Source: Helicobacter monodelphidis | GTDB lineage: Bacteria; Campylobacterota; Campylobacteria; Campylobacterales; Helicobacteraceae | Length of the DNA: 64,000 nt | Assembly: GCF_003288845.1 (NCBI RefSeq) | Contig: NZ_NHYN01000006.1 | Span: forward strand, 1 to 64,000 | Direction of reading: 5' to 3' | In this document: positions 16,133 through 27,500 of the stretch, one piece after another | Numbering within the stretch: position 1 is the first letter of the stretch | Layout of the letters: the number at the start of each line of letters is the position of its first letter | Translations under genes and position numbers: made by a program | The notes under the pieces: model-generated | The model's input: the letters and a program-made list of their open reading frames with translations, nothing else | Database searches by the model: none | Told to the model about the DNA's origin: nothing

Positions 16133-17707
16133 CTAATGTGCCATACTCACAGCGCGTACCTCACGAATCACACTAACCTTTACATCACCCGGATACTGCA
16201 CACGCGACTCAATTTCTTTAGCAATCTCATCTGCCAACAAAACACTTTCACCATCGTTTAGAATGTCGGCATTCACAATAACCCTTAATTCCCGCCCAGC
16301 ATTAATCGCATAAGCCTGCGTAACACCGCATTTGGCAACCGCAATTTCTTCAATCTCTTTAACGCGATTCAAGAAATTTTCAAGTACTTCCCGCCTTGCT
16401 CCAGGTCTCGCACTTGAAAGTGCATCAGCAGCACAAACAGCTGCACACTCGATACTTTTAATCTCCTCATGTCCATGGTGTGCCATGATTGCATTTAAAA
16501 CAATAGGGTGTTCATTATAACGTTGACATACTTCTTCACCCAAAGTAACATGGCTACCCTCAAAATCATGCGTCAATGCCTTGCCAATATCATGCAAAAG
16601 CCCTGCTCGTTTAGCAATTTTAACATCACCGCCTAATTCACCTGCAATCAAACCCGCCAAATGTGCAACCTCTAAACTATGCCCAAGTGCATTTTGTCCA
16701 TAACTTGCACGATATTTTAAACGTCCTATCAACTTCTTTAGTTCTGTATGCATATTCACACTTAAGCCTAACTTCAGCAAAACATCTTCACCCTCTTCTA
16801 GAATCTTCTCCTCAAACTCTTGCTTTACGCGTTCAAAGATTTCTTCAATGCGTGCAGGTTGAATATGCCCATCTTCTACCAAACGCTCAATAACCCTTGT
16901 TGCAATCGCACGACGATACAAATTAAAACTACTCAAAACAATCGCATTAGGCGTATCATCAATAATAATATCAACGCCTAAGAGCATTTCTAAAGCCTTG
17001 ATATTCCGCCCTTCTTTTCCGATAATACGCCCTTTTAGTTCATCGTTCGGAAGAGAAACGACATTAATTAACCGTTCTGACGCAAACTCTCCTGCAAAAC
17101 GCGTTGTTGCCTGTGCCAAAATATAATTTGCTTTTCGACGCCCTTCTTCACGTGCCTCGTTCTCGTATTTTTTGACAATCGTTACAATCTTGTCTTGTGC
17201 AGATTCTGTTGCATATTGAATCGCTAATTCTTTTGCTTGATCTTTTGTGAATGACGCCACATTACAAAGAATCTCCAATAATTCATCTAATTTTTTTGCA
17301 TAATCTTTTCTTAATTTTTGTTGTTGACGCATCTCACTCTCTAGTACTCTTTTCTTCTCTCCAATCTCAATTTTTTCCATTTCAAGAACAGAAAGCTTAT
17401 GATCAAGAATTTGCTGATTTTTACTTTCTTGTTGCTCTAAACGAATCAAACGACTTTCATATTCCTTAGAAATCTTTGAGACCTCATTTTCATAATGTGA
17501 ACGTGCACTCATCTCCACTTCTTTTGCTCGAATATTCGCATCTTTAAGTAAAGATTCTGCCTCATATTCAATTGCCTTTGCCTTTGCATAAGCCTTTTCA
17601 AGGTGCAATTTACAATCAACAGAGTGCATTCTTTTTGAAATAAGATAAGCACCGCCCCCTGCAACTATGGCTGATACGACGGAACTTGAAATAATCCATT
17701 CTAGCAT
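16133..17707 (-). CDS. rny: Ribonuclease Y
   Basis: This 524-residue membrane-anchored endoribonuclease starts mRNA decay. Its parts in order are an N-terminal TM helix (about 4-24), a long coiled coil (about 30-190), a KH domain with GRIIGKEGRN (about 226-235), and an HD domain with HSLEVA (about 343-348), LLHDIGKAL and MAHHGHE. The start at ATG 17707 gives the expected membrane anchor; a later Met (17626) would remove it. The first 92 nt lie inside the upstream gene in another frame. RNase Y with RNase J is the expected decay machinery in Helicobacter, which lacks RNase E. Confidence 0.93.
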   Translation of the reverse strand: MLEWIISSSVVSAIVAGGGAYLISKRMHSVDCKLHLEKAYAKAKAIEYEAESLLKDANIRAKEVEMSARSHYENEVSKISKEYESRLIRLEQQESKNQQILDHKLSVLEMEKIEIGEKKRVLESEMRQQQKLRKDYAKKLDELLEILCNVASFTKDQAKELAIQYATESAQDKIVTIVKKYENEAREEGRRKANYILAQATTRFAGEFASERLINVVSLPNDELKGRIIGKEGRNIKALEMLLGVDIIIDDTPNAIVLSSFNLYRRAIATRVIERLVEDGHIQPARIEEIFERVKQEFEEKILEEGEDVLLKLGLSVNMHTELKKLIGRLKYRASYGQNALGHSLEVAHLAGLIAGELGGDVKIAKRAGLLHDIGKALTHDFEGSHVTLGEEVCQRYNEHPIVLNAIMAHHGHEEIKSIECAAVCAADALSSARPGARREVLENFLNRVKEIEEIAVAKCGVTQAYAINAGRELRVIVNADILNDGESVLLADEIAKEIESRVQYPGDVKVSVIREVRAVSMAH

Positions 17708-18305
17708 ACGACACCGCCTTTACAAAAATGCCTTCTCGTGTGATCACCATATTTGCTTCAGCATCATAATCATTGGTTATAGAACAAGATGTATAATAAA
17801 GCTCCCGCGAAATAAAAATAATTAAAGGCTTAGTTTTAAGCCGTTCCAAGAACCTATCATACATACCCTTACCATAGCCTACTCTTTTAAAATTCCTATC
17901 CATACCTAGTATGGGAATCACCACAATATCGGCATTCTCTGAATTAAAATGTGAATTATATGGCTCTTTTAAGCCAAATTTCTTTAAACCTACCGGTAGC
18001 CTAAATTTTACCATTTTGAAACTGATATTTTCCATAAGAGGAACAAAAGCCTGAACACCCCTAAAAGCTCTCATCTTATATAAAACAGGGCGAATATCAG
18101 CTTCCAAAGGAAGTGGCATATAAAAAAGAATTCGCATTTTACAAGGATTTTTTTTCTTAAAATCTTGCAAGCATCTTCCCAAAACAAAAAGTAACGAGGA
18201 ACAAATTTTTTTATCCTCTACATTAAAATTCTTTCTTCGCTGAATCAAGTTAGTTTTTGCGGTTTTTCTCAATGTCTGTTTATCTTTTGCATTCACATTT
18301 ACCAT
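17616..18305 (-). CDS. 5-formyltetrahydrofolate cyclo-ligase family protein
   Basis: The protein has 229 residues. The N-terminal LRKTAKTNLIQRRKNF segment, the MPLPLEADIRPVL strand-loop (about 63-75) and the GYGKGMYDRFLERL ATP/folate motif (about 143-156) identify the YgfA/MTHFS family, which converts 5-formyl-THF to 5,10-methenyl-THF using ATP. The last 30 or so residues are basic and Cys-rich, are not typical of the family, and are read from DNA that also encodes the RNase Y N-terminus in another frame. It is divergent from thrB. The motif match is good, but overall conservation is weaker than in E. coli YgfA. Confidence 0.8.
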   Translation of the reverse strand: MVNVNAKDKQTLRKTAKTNLIQRRKNFNVEDKKICSSLLFVLGRCLQDFKKKNPCKMRILFYMPLPLEADIRPVLYKMRAFRGVQAFVPLMENISFKMVKFRLPVGLKKFGLKEPYNSHFNSENADIVVIPILGMDRNFKRVGYGKGMYDRFLERLKTKPLIIFISRELYYTSCSITNDYDAEANMVITREGIFVKAVSYARMDYFKFRRISHSCRGRCLSYFKKNALC

Positions 18306-18334
18306 AATTATGCAACCTAAAGTATTTTTTTGAG

Positions 18335-18340
18335 TATAAT
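18335..18340 (+). promoter_or_regulatory. Candidate -10 box of the thrB-ylxR-infB-rbfA-rimP operon
   Basis: TATAAT preceded by TGAG (a near-extended -10), 26 nt upstream of the thrB TTG start, in the 61-bp divergent gap. Confidence 0.55.
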
Positions 18341-18366
18341 AACATAAAAATTTCTAAGGGATAACA

Positions 18367-19251
18367 TTGACAATAAAAGTTCCTGCAACAAGTGCAAATC
18401 TAGGTCCTGGTTTTGACACGCTAGGTTTAGCACTTTCATTGAAAAATCGCTCTATCATCAAACCTTCTCGCATCACAAGCATTCAAGTTCGTGGGGAGGG
18501 TTCTAAGAATCCTAAACTTTGTGTGGATAACATTTTTGTAAAAATTTTCTATGAACATTTTTATCGTCTTACAAATTCTAAGGAACAATTTCGCTTCCAA
18601 TTTGAGAATGAGATTCCTATTTCAAGGGGTCTTGGTAGTAGTTCAGCAGTGATTGTAGGTGCAATTGGTTCTGCTTATATGATTGCAAAACAACCTTTTA
18701 CACATAGCGAAATTCTTGCTTTAGCCCTTAAATATGAACCACACCCTGATAATATCACACCCGCTTGCGTAGGTGGATTCACAACAGCACTCACACAAAA
18801 AGATAAAGTAAGATTCTTAAAAACAAACATTCCTGATTCTTTAAGGGCGGTTGTAGTCGTACCCGACCACGCAATTTCAACCGCCTATTCGCGTCTAAGC
18901 CTACCCAAAAAGTATACGCAAAAAGAAGTTATCTTTAATCTTTCGCGTAGCTCTATGCTCACAGCTGCATTCTTCAGTCACCGCTGGGAGGCTTTGAGGG
19001 AAGCAAGTAAAGATAAATTGCATCAAAACATTCGTATGCGAGGCTTTCCTATTCTTTTTGATGTCCAACAAACCGCATTCAAAGAAGGGGCGTTAATGAG
19101 TACGCTTTCTGGTAGTGGCTCTAGTTTCTTCAATATGTGCTACAAAGACGATGTAAAGAGGCTTTCTAAAAAGCTTTCTTCTAAGTTTCCTCACTTCAAA
19201 ATTTTCGAACTTTCTTTTGATGATAGAGGATTAGAGAAAATTACAGATTGA
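18367..19251 (+). CDS. thrB: Homoserine kinase
   Basis: The protein has 294 residues and is a GHMP-family kinase making O-phosphohomoserine in threonine synthesis. VPATSANLGPGFDTLG (about 4-19) is the substrate motif, PISRGLGSSSAVIVG (about 87-101) the ATP-binding loop, and STLSGSGSSFF (about 246-256) the third GHMP motif. The start is TTG at 18367, chosen because AAGGGA lies five bases upstream and the sequence aligns from there with family N-termini. It is followed by ylxR after 23 nt, as in H. pylori (HP1050-HP1049). Confidence 0.92.
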   Translation: MTIKVPATSANLGPGFDTLGLALSLKNRSIIKPSRITSIQVRGEGSKNPKLCVDNIFVKIFYEHFYRLTNSKEQFRFQFENEIPISRGLGSSSAVIVGAIGSAYMIAKQPFTHSEILALALKYEPHPDNITPACVGGFTTALTQKDKVRFLKTNIPDSLRAVVVVPDHAISTAYSRLSLPKKYTQKEVIFNLSRSSMLTAAFFSHRWEALREASKDKLHQNIRMRGFPILFDVQQTAFKEGALMSTLSGSGSSFFNMCYKDDVKRLSKKLSSKFPHFKIFELSFDDRGLEKITD

Positions 19252-19274
19252 TTTTAGCCGAAATAAGGTAAAAT

Positions 19275-19529
19275 ATGCCAATCCCTATTAGAATGTGTAT
19301 CCAATGCAAGAGTCGAGTCGCACAAAATAGCCTTATCCGTTTGCAATCGCAGGATTATAGCAGGATTGTGTTTTATCGTGGTTATGGGCGCAGTTTTTAC
19401 CTATGTAAGGATTGCATAAATCACCCTAAAACTGCACATTCTATATGCAAAGTTTGTAAGATAGACAAACGTTTAAAAGATGTCATCGATGAGAATTTAA
19501 AGGAGATTATTTGTCATCACAAAAGATAA
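19275..19529 (+). CDS. YlxR/DUF448 RNA-binding protein
   Basis: This small basic protein of 84 residues has the family hallmark IRMCIQCK (about 5-12), which corresponds to RxCxxC. It also has the GRSFYLCKDC segment (about 37-46), where the family usually has GRGAYLC. Members bind nucleic acid and are encoded with infB and nusA in many bacteria; B. subtilis RnpM is reported to act on RNase P RNA. Its 3' end overlaps the infB start by 19 nt, indicating coupled translation. Confidence 0.85.
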   Translation: MPIPIRMCIQCKSRVAQNSLIRLQSQDYSRIVFYRGYGRSFYLCKDCINHPKTAHSICKVCKIDKRLKDVIDENLKEIICHHKR

Positions 19530-22195
19530 GAATCTATGAAGTAGCCAAAGAATTAGGCAAACCTAGCAAAGAAATATTGGAGAAAGCAATAGAGTTCGGG
19601 TTAAATGTTAAAGCACCTTCAAGTAGTATAACGATTGAAGAAGCGGGTAAATTGCAAGAATTTATTATGAACCCCCCCATATCCGCTAGCACCCCACCAA
19701 AAGACTATTCAAAGTCTGTAGAGGATAAAAAGCAAGACGAAGAAAAAAACAAAGAGGGGATTCAAGGCAAAAAAGAACCCTCTACATCTCCAAAAACAAA
19801 AGAATACACACATTCTCCTATAGAAGAAAAACCGCAAAAAAGAGGGATTGTTAAAATAGAAAGAAGTCCGAAACCTGCATTGGATGAAGAAAAGAAGCCA
19901 ATTCAAGAGGTAATTCAGCAAAAAGAAATCCAGGTTGCACCACCTAAGCAAGAAATTCAAGAATCCAAAGGAGAACCTACGAGAAAGCGCATGGGGCTTA
20001 GGATTGTTAAAAAACGTAGTGAGGAGATCCATAAAACATCCGCCGATACCACTTCACATTCAGCTTTCAAGGGCGACCATAAGGCAGTCGCGTCACTCCT
20101 GATGAATTCTAGCACAGAAGACTCTAAAAAGAAGAAACGAACAGAAAGAAAGAAAAATATTGTGCAAAGCCATAAAAAAGGCGAGCAACGGCTTGATTTA
20201 TTAAGTAATCGTGATTTTGATCATTTTGATGGAGACGATGAAGAAGATGAGATGATTTTATTTGACCTTACTGTTCGTGATGATTCTTTTGATGATGAAG
20301 AACAAGAATTTGAACGTGTTCAAAAACCGCGTCGCGATAGCCACACTCATCGCCCTCACAAAAATATAGAGAAGGACAAAAAAGAACAAAAACAAACCCA
20401 ACGCCCAACGCCCCCTCCAGAACCTCCAAAGCCTAAGGACAATACAATCAAAATTCCTGAAGGAATCCGTGCTTATGAATTTGCCGACAAAGTGGGTTGT
20501 GGGCTTTCTAATGTTATCAAAATTCTTTTTGATTTGGGCATGATGGTTACAAAAAATGACTTTCTTGATAAAGATTCCATTGAGATTCTTGCTGAAGAAC
20601 TTGCGGTAAAAGTTATTGTTGAAAGCGATAGTGAAGCCTTAGATTATGTTATTGAAGAACAAGAAGCTGATGAAGAAAATCTTAGCACTCGCCCACCCGT
20701 TGTCACAATCATGGGGCATGTCGATCATGGTAAAACTTCTTTACTAGATAAAATTCGCAATACAAAGGTTGCCTCTGGTGAAGCGGGAGGAATCACACAA
20801 CACATTGGTGCATACACGATCTCAAAAAATGGAAAAGCTATTTCTTTTATTGATACGCCGGGACATGAAGCATTCACAGAAATGCGTGCAAGGGGGGCTG
20901 GGGTTACAGATATTGTCATCATTGTTATTGCTGCTGATGATGGCATTAAAAAACAAACTATCGAAGCCCTTGACCACGCAAAGTCTGCCGGTGCACCCAT
21001 CATTATTGCGGTGAATAAAATCGATAAACCCGATGCAAACCCTGATAAACTCAAATCAGAGGCATCAGAGTTAGGCTACACACCCATAGAATGGGGTGGA
21101 GATTATGAATTTATCCACATTTCAGCTAAAACCGGTGAAGGAATTGATACGCTCTTAGAAACAATCCTTATTCAAGCGGAGATTTTGGAGCTTAAAGCAA
21201 ATCCAAATGCGACTGCTAAAGCTGTTGTTATTGAAAGTAGCCTTGAAAAAGGAAAAGGGCCAGTTGCAACCGTAATTGTCAAGAATGGAACACTTAGTAT
21301 TGGTGAAAGTATTGTTGCAGATACCACATATGGGCGCGTACGTGCATTAATTGATGATACAGGTAAAAATATCAAAAGTATTGGACCTTCTGAAGTAGCT
21401 GTTGTAACAGGATTAAATGAAGTTCCAGCTGCAGGAGCGATTTTAATGGCTGTAAATAGTGATTCAAAAGCTAGAGAGTATGCCGAAAAACGTTCTTCAT
21501 ACTTGAGACAAAAAGCGTTCTCTCGTTCTACAAAAGTCAGTCTTGACGAATTAAGTGCAATGGTTGCTGAGGGACAACTTAAAAATTTACCAGTCATCAT
21601 TAAAACAGATACTCAAGGGAGCTTGGAAGCTATTAAAGGGAGCTTGGAAAAAGTGCGTAACGATGAAGTCAAGGTTAATATTATCCATTCGGGTGTTGGC
21701 GGAATCACAGAGAGTGATGTTTTACTTGCACAAACGAGCGATTTGAGTGTGATTTTAGGTTTTAACGTGCGTCCTACCGGCATTGTTAAGAGTCGTGCAA
21801 GAGAATTAGGTGTAGAAATCAAGACCTACTCTATCATTTACGATCTCGTCAATGAAATCAAAAGCGTTCTTAGCGGTATGATGTCTCCTATTATTGAGGA
21901 AGAAAGTACTGGGCAAGCTGAAGTTCGCGAAACATTCAGAGTGCCAAAAATTGGTACAGTAGCGGGTTGTTTTGTCAATGATGGCGTGATTCAAAGAGGA
22001 ATCAAGGCAAGAGTAATTCGCGATGGTATTGTAATTCATAATGGCTCTATTGCTTCACTCAAACGTTTCAAGGACGATGCAAGGGAGGTTTCTAAAGGTT
22101 TTGAGTGCGGTATTATGATTGATGGTTTCAATGATATTGTGATTGGAGATGTCATTGAAACCTATAAAGAAATTCAAAAAAGTAAAAGTCTATGA
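19511..22195 (+). CDS. infB: Translation initiation factor IF-2
   Basis: The protein has 894 residues. An N-terminal IF2_N domain (about 1-50, [18 protein letters not shown]) is followed by a long Lys/Glu/Pro-rich linker (about 55-310) and a second IF2_N domain (about 315-370). The GTPase domain follows, with G1 GHVDHGKT (about 401), G3 DTPGHE and G4 NKID (about 502), and then the beta-barrel and fMet-tRNA-binding C-domain (about 800-885). The start is TTG at 19511 behind AGGAG, inside the end of ylxR. rbfA begins with a 4-nt overlap at the stop. IF-2 places initiator tRNA in the ribosomal P site. Confidence 0.95.
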   Translation: MSSQKIRIYEVAKELGKPSKEILEKAIEFGLNVKAPSSSITIEEAGKLQEFIMNPPISASTPPKDYSKSVEDKKQDEEKNKEGIQGKKEPSTSPKTKEYTHSPIEEKPQKRGIVKIERSPKPALDEEKKPIQEVIQQKEIQVAPPKQEIQESKGEPTRKRMGLRIVKKRSEEIHKTSADTTSHSAFKGDHKAVASLLMNSSTEDSKKKKRTERKKNIVQSHKKGEQRLDLLSNRDFDHFDGDDEEDEMILFDLTVRDDSFDDEEQEFERVQKPRRDSHTHRPHKNIEKDKKEQKQTQRPTPPPEPPKPKDNTIKIPEGIRAYEFADKVGCGLSNVIKILFDLGMMVTKNDFLDKDSIEILAEELAVKVIVESDSEALDYVIEEQEADEENLSTRPPVVTIMGHVDHGKTSLLDKIRNTKVASGEAGGITQHIGAYTISKNGKAISFIDTPGHEAFTEMRARGAGVTDIVIIVIAADDGIKKQTIEALDHAKSAGAPIIIAVNKIDKPDANPDKLKSEASELGYTPIEWGGDYEFIHISAKTGEGIDTLLETILIQAEILELKANPNATAKAVVIESSLEKGKGPVATVIVKNGTLSIGESIVADTTYGRVRALIDDTGKNIKSIGPSEVAVVTGLNEVPAAGAILMAVNSDSKAREYAEKRSSYLRQKAFSRSTKVSLDELSAMVAEGQLKNLPVIIKTDTQGSLEAIKGSLEKVRNDEVKVNIIHSGVGGITESDVLLAQTSDLSVILGFNVRPTGIVKSRARELGVEIKTYSIIYDLVNEIKSVLSGMMSPIIEEESTGQAEVRETFRVPKIGTVAGCFVNDGVIQRGIKARVIRDGIVIHNGSIASLKRFKDDAREVSKGFECGIMIDGFNDIVIGDVIETYKEIQKSKSL

Positions 22196-22557
22196 AAGAA
22201 CAACAGATTAGACAAAAACGTTTTGAATCCTTATTGCTAGAGTTAATTAATGAAGGTTTTTGCGAATTGAATGATTCAAGAATTAATGGACTTGTTGCAG
22301 TTAGAGTAGAAGTTTCAAGAGGAAAATATGACGCACAAGTTTTTCTTGATTCAAGTTTTATTCAAGAAACAGAAAAAAAAGAAATCCAAAAACGACTTAA
22401 AATTGCTTCAGGTGCAATCCGCGATTACTGTTTGCAATCTTCAGGCTGGTTTCGTTGCCCTAAATTGCACTTTGCTTTTGATAATTCACTCAAACAAACC
22501 CAAAAACTAGATGCTCTCTTTGCACAAATAGAAAAAGAAAGGGAGGGGAGAAGGTGA
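22192..22557 (+). CDS. rbfA: Ribosome-binding factor A
   Basis: The protein has 121 residues and a KH-like fold. IRQKRFESLLLELIN (about 5-19) is the typical first helix, followed by the VRVEVSRGKYDAQVFL strand pair. RbfA helps late 16S rRNA 5'-end maturation of the 30S subunit. It overlaps infB by 4 nt (ATGA) and rimP by 4 nt, so the three are translationally coupled. The C-terminus has a charged extension. Confidence 0.88.
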   Translation: MKEQQIRQKRFESLLLELINEGFCELNDSRINGLVAVRVEVSRGKYDAQVFLDSSFIQETEKKEIQKRLKIASGAIRDYCLQSSGWFRCPKLHFAFDNSLKQTQKLDALFAQIEKEREGRR

Positions 22558-22994
22558 AAATCTCTCAAGAACTAGCCAAGCAAATTCAACAAATTGTAGA
22601 ATCCACAGACTGTATTCTTTACGATATCACAACGCCCATAGAGAATAACCAACAAATTCTACGCGTAAGCATTTATCATAAAAATGGCATTACTCTTGAT
22701 AAATGTGAGGAAATTAGCACCCTTTTATCACCGCTCTTAGATGTTGAGGACCCTTTTGTGCAAGATTATATGCTAGAAGTTAGCTCACCTGGTGTGGAGC
22801 GTCAACTCAAGAATTTAAAACATTATCAATACGCGGTAGGCGAAAGAGTCCGTATTCGTTTGAATGACAAAACAGAATGCAAAGGGGAATTAATCAATGT
22901 TACAGAGGAAGGGATAGAAGTAAAAAATAATAAAGGGATTCAAAAAATCTCTTTCAGCGAAATATATAAAACTTTCACTTACTTTGAGTGGTAA
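22554..22994 (+). CDS. rimP: Ribosome maturation factor RimP
   Basis: The protein has 146 residues. An N-terminal alpha/beta domain includes the family motif LEVSSPGVERQLKN (about 72-85) after DKCEEIST, and a C-terminal SH3-like barrel follows (about 90-144). It acts in 30S assembly. Start is GTG at 22554 after GGGAGGGGA, overlapping rbfA. It is the last gene of the operon; the 265 bp that follow contain no gene or clear terminator that I can see. Confidence 0.9.
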   Translation: MKISQELAKQIQQIVESTDCILYDITTPIENNQQILRVSIYHKNGITLDKCEEISTLLSPLLDVEDPFVQDYMLEVSSPGVERQLKNLKHYQYAVGERVRIRLNDKTECKGELINVTEEGIEVKNNKGIQKISFSEIYKTFTYFEW

Positions 22995-23259
22995 TTTGAT
23001 AGCCTCTTTTGTAACTTCCCATAAACTTATAAAGTGCTAAAATTGATTTTGTTGCTTTCCTGGCTTTGCTAGTTACAATGCTATTCGTTACTAAATCGCA
23101 TTATGAAGTTTTTTTAGAGATACAAATCTGATTTGAATTAAATCTATTTGCTTGCTTGCAGATTTTGCAAATTAGCATTAATTTCTATACCATTAAGATT
23201 CCACATTTGTCATATCAGATATTCTCTTATAGAATTTATCCAACCCCTCTCTTGAACTC

Positions 23260-24519
23260 TTAAGCTTTTTTATATGCCAAATCAAAACCCACAAAAAGAA
23301 TGAGTAAGCCTGCAAATGCTATGCTTGCTAAAAATAAATACGCAAAATCATAGCCATAATATTGTGCGAAATACCCCGCGATACTCCCACTTAGCGCACC
23401 ACCAATTCCGCCACTTGTGAGTGCAATACTTAAGCCCGTATTGATATGCCCACTTCCTTTAAGGATAATCATTATAAAAATAGGCAAAATAACACCTATA
23501 ATCCCCGCACCCACACCATCTAAGACCTGCACAAACACCATACCACCAATCCCATCAAAAAACGCCGCTATCACACCTCGCACAATGAGTGCAACAAAAC
23601 ATGCACACAAAAGCCAAAAATATACGCGTAGGTTTTGTGTGTATATCTCCCTCTTAGCAGGAGTATCACTTGTCTTGTGGGATTCTATATTTGAGGGATT
23701 TTGAGAATCTGCACTGATATACTTCCCGCTCAAAAATGCAGTAAAAATCATCGTTGTTTGTGCGATAATAATAGTGGCTGCAGCATACGCACCGCTCGTA
23801 TCTATGCCAAGCGTGAAAGCTCTCTGACTAAGTAGGGGCAACATCGCTGCGTTACTAAGGTGAAAGCAAAACATAAGAAAACTCACAAATAACACAGACT
23901 TATCGAAAAATACGATGAAAAATCCACTCGGCAAGATATTGCGTGAGCTTGCACCACACGCAATTTTATCATCGATGCTCCCTTGCTTGATACAGCCTAA
24001 AATCACCAACGAAATACCTCCTAAACACGCCGTTATTACAAAAACAGAGGCAATGCCAAAATAAAATGCGAAAATGAAACAAAGCACAGCTCCAAAAACT
24101 GAACCAGCATGTTTATAAGCTTCGTTGCGTGCGCATTGTAACGGATAATCCCTATATCCCACAATCCCAAGCGTAATGGCGGCAAATGCTGGAGCTAAAA
24201 ACACTCCACTAAGAGCAATAGCGCTTTGTGCAAGGAGGGTAAAATAGAAATGAGGAAAGAAAAGATTAAGTATGCAAAAAATCATAATAAGAGCTATGCA
24301 AAACGCAATGAGTGGCTTTTTGTGCGGAGTCTTATCAATGAGGATTCCAAAAGGAATAGAGAGGCTTAGAGCGAGGAGGTGGGTTATCGTGTGAATAAGT
24401 CCAATTTGCGCTTCGCCAAAACCATGATTTTGAAGAAAAACGCCCATAAAAGGACCTAAGCCATCGCGCACATCGGCGACAAAAAAATTAAGCCAAACAA
24501 GGAGATTTGAACTTGCCAT
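23260..24519 (-). CDS. Major facilitator superfamily transporter, unknown substrate
   Basis: The protein has 419 residues with about twelve hydrophobic segments and a polar central loop (about 255-285). The N-terminal NFFVADVRDGLGPFMGVFLQ stretch (about 12-31) and FGILIDKTPHKKP (about 57-69, the MFS loop 2-3 signature) place it in a group of DUF-like MFS proteins found in proteobacteria, some near metal or drug resistance genes. Substrate cannot be inferred. By eye it is richer in G and C than the flanking ftsK and rimP, and it has no operon partners, which could mean later acquisition. ATG 24519 follows AAGGAAT. Confidence 0.75.
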   Translation of the reverse strand: MASSNLLVWLNFFVADVRDGLGPFMGVFLQNHGFGEAQIGLIHTITHLLALSLSIPFGILIDKTPHKKPLIAFCIALIMIFCILNLFFPHFYFTLLAQSAIALSGVFLAPAFAAITLGIVGYRDYPLQCARNEAYKHAGSVFGAVLCFIFAFYFGIASVFVITACLGGISLVILGCIKQGSIDDKIACGASSRNILPSGFFIVFFDKSVLFVSFLMFCFHLSNAAMLPLLSQRAFTLGIDTSGAYAAATIIIAQTTMIFTAFLSGKYISADSQNPSNIESHKTSDTPAKREIYTQNLRVYFWLLCACFVALIVRGVIAAFFDGIGGMVFVQVLDGVGAGIIGVILPIFIMIILKGSGHINTGLSIALTSGGIGGALSGSIAGYFAQYYGYDFAYLFLASIAFAGLLILFVGFDLAYKKA

Positions 24520-24547
24520 TAATATTCCTTATTGTAAAAATGTAAAG

Positions 24548-27500
24548 CTAATTTCCTAAAATCTCACGCACACCTTTTGTATTTGGTGCAGATAAAAATC
24601 CCTCCCTTTCTAACTCTTCAATGATATTTGCTGCCTTATTGTAACCAATATTTAAACGTCTTTGGATATAACTTGCTGAAGTCTTATTGTCATTTAAAAT
24701 AACTTGCTTTGCTTGCGAATATAAATCATCATTCTCGATTCCACCTGCACGTTGGTTTACAGCTATAGAATCTGAATTTTTAAGAAATTCTTCATCATAT
24801 TCCGGAGGACATTGCGCTTTCAAAAACTCCACCACCCTTACAATTTCCTCTTCACTGCTCCAAGGTGCATGTAAACGCCGAATCCCACTTCCATCTGGTG
24901 GCATAAACAACATATCTCCACGCCCAAGCAAAGTTTCCGCCCCAAAACAATCCAGAATCACCTTAGAATCAATCTTTTGTCCAACTTTATAACTAATGCG
25001 GGATGGAAGATTTGCTTTAATAGAACCTGTCACAATATCCACACTTGGACGCTGTGTCGCAATAATAAGATGAATACCGCTTGCACGTGCCATTTGTGCA
25101 AGCCTTGCAATGTGAAACTCTACCTCCTTACCCCCCGTCATCATCAAATCTGCTAATTCATCAATCACAACAACAATATAAGGTAAGGTTTCTTTACCTT
25201 CAAGTCTCATTTTTTGGTTATAATTTTCAATATTTTTCGTTTGAGCCATACTCATTGCTGAATATCGTTTTTCCATCTCCGAAACAGTCGCACTAAGGGC
25301 GATTATTGCTTTTTTAGGCTCAGTAATCACAGGTGTAAGAAGATGTGGAATATCATTATAAATACTAAATTCAAGCATTTTTGGATCAATCATAATTAAT
25401 TTCAACTGCTTTGGCGTGTTTGCATACAATAAAGATAAAATCATCGCATTAATCCCCACACTTTTACCACTCCCTGTTGTCCCTGCAATGAGTAGATGAG
25501 GCAAACGACGCAAATCTGTAACATAGGGGTTTCCCATAATATCCTTACCTAAAGCAAGCGTTAATGGAGATTCAGATTCTACAAATTCCCGACTCTCCAA
25601 AATATCCCTAAGTAAAATCATTTCACTTTGACTATTAGGAATTTCAATACCCATCACATCTTTTCCGGGAACGGGGGCTTGAATCCGTAATGTTCTTGCT
25701 TTCAATGCCATCGTTAAATCATCACTCAAATTAAGAATACGGGAAACCTTAATGTGTGGTGCTGGACGATATTCAAAAGTCGTTACAACTGGTCCTGTGT
25801 GAATATTGACAATATCACCATCAATCTTAAATAACTTCAGCTTACCCAAAAGATTATTAATTTTTTGGTCAATTTCTGCCTCATCAACCTCAAATGGCTC
25901 ACCGCTTGAAGCTTGCAAAAAATGCAAAGGAGGAAGAACAAAATCTGAATTTTGGCTAGGTTGTTGCACTGGCATAGATTGCGTTGGCTGTGGGGTGGGT
26001 TGGGATATATTTGACATAGGACTTGCTTCTTGAGAATGTCTTGACTGAAAAGATTCTTGTATCTTTGGTTGTGGGGTGGCTTGCGGCTGCATTGATGATT
26101 GTACTGGTTGTGGTGCGATAATAGGAGGAGGGGCATTAAAAATTGCTGGATGAGGGGTTTGTGCAAATTCAACACCATAGACAGGCAAACCACTATAAGG
26201 CACAAAGATGGGCTGCGTCTGATTTGCTGAATTATTATTCAATGCCACATCATCAGTAAAATTCTTTGGGTCTATGCCATCTGTATTATTATCTGTAGTA
26301 TTCTCAGCCACCGCATTTTGTTCTTGCTCAAAGTCCTTAGGGCTTAGCAAACGCACCTTTTGTTGTTGCTTAAAAGCAAAATCAATTTCTAAGCTCTGCG
26401 TAATTGTGCTAGATTCTTTCTTAGAATATCGCTCACCCACAATTTCTACATTAAAAGGAGATTTTTCCAAAGGTTTTAGGAACGATTTATGTAAAGATTG
26501 TGTCTCCTCCTGTAAAGATTCTCGATGCAAAATTTCTTGCTGAATCTCTAAGGCATTTTCTTTAACTACATCTTTCAGTTCGCTTAACCATTGTTCTTCA
26601 CTTAAATTCTCCTCTTCATCTAACTCCTCCATTTTTATGGATTCTGTAGATTCCATCCTAGAATGTTGGGGTGTGCGGTAAATTAGTGTTTTGGGAGTTT
26701 CTTTAGATGCATTTTCTGCCACACTTTTCGCTGCCCTTTGCTTAAGGGCTGTCGGTGAAAGCTCCTGATAACCCGTATTTAAAGGTTGCTGTATTGGTGC
26801 TTGACTCGTCTCTTGTGTGTATGAATTCTGGGGCTTTTGGATAGGATTAGGGTTAGATGTAGCCTTAATGAGGCGAATGCGACTAATAACCTGTTCATCG
26901 CTCTGTGGAGCAGGTAATGCGGTATCCTCATAATCTGAACCTGCACTACCTGCAAAATTTGGGTCGCTACCCTGTGTTTTTTGTGCCTTCTGTGCATCCA
27001 TATCAACAATGGGAATGGAAAGAAAATCATTCTTTACCGGAGTTTCTCTGCCTTCCTCTTTTTTAGGCATAGAAATAGGAGCGGCATCAAGCTTAACAAA
27101 AGGATAGGCGACCATATTTTTTGAAGTAGACACTTTTTCTTTGGGTTCTTCCTCTGAATCTTCTATTATAGAATCCTGATTCAGTGACTCCATTTGATTC
27201 TCCACCAACTTTGAATCTATTTTTTGTGGTAATTCTATGTTTTCTTTTTTGGAAAAAATCTCATTTTGAAGTTGTCTTGCAGAATCATTTAATTCTGAAA
27301 TACCCTTTGAAAACATATGCCCCATTTGTTTAAAAATAGCTTGAGATTTCTGCCCAATCTGCTTTAAAGATTCTAAAGACTCTGAAGAATCTTTAGAGGT
27401 ATGTCCAGATTTTTTTTCTTTGGGTTCATTATTGGGTTTATCAAAAGAATCTAAAGGCACTGTCTGTTCCAAAGAATCTGGCACATTCTGTGAAGTTTGT

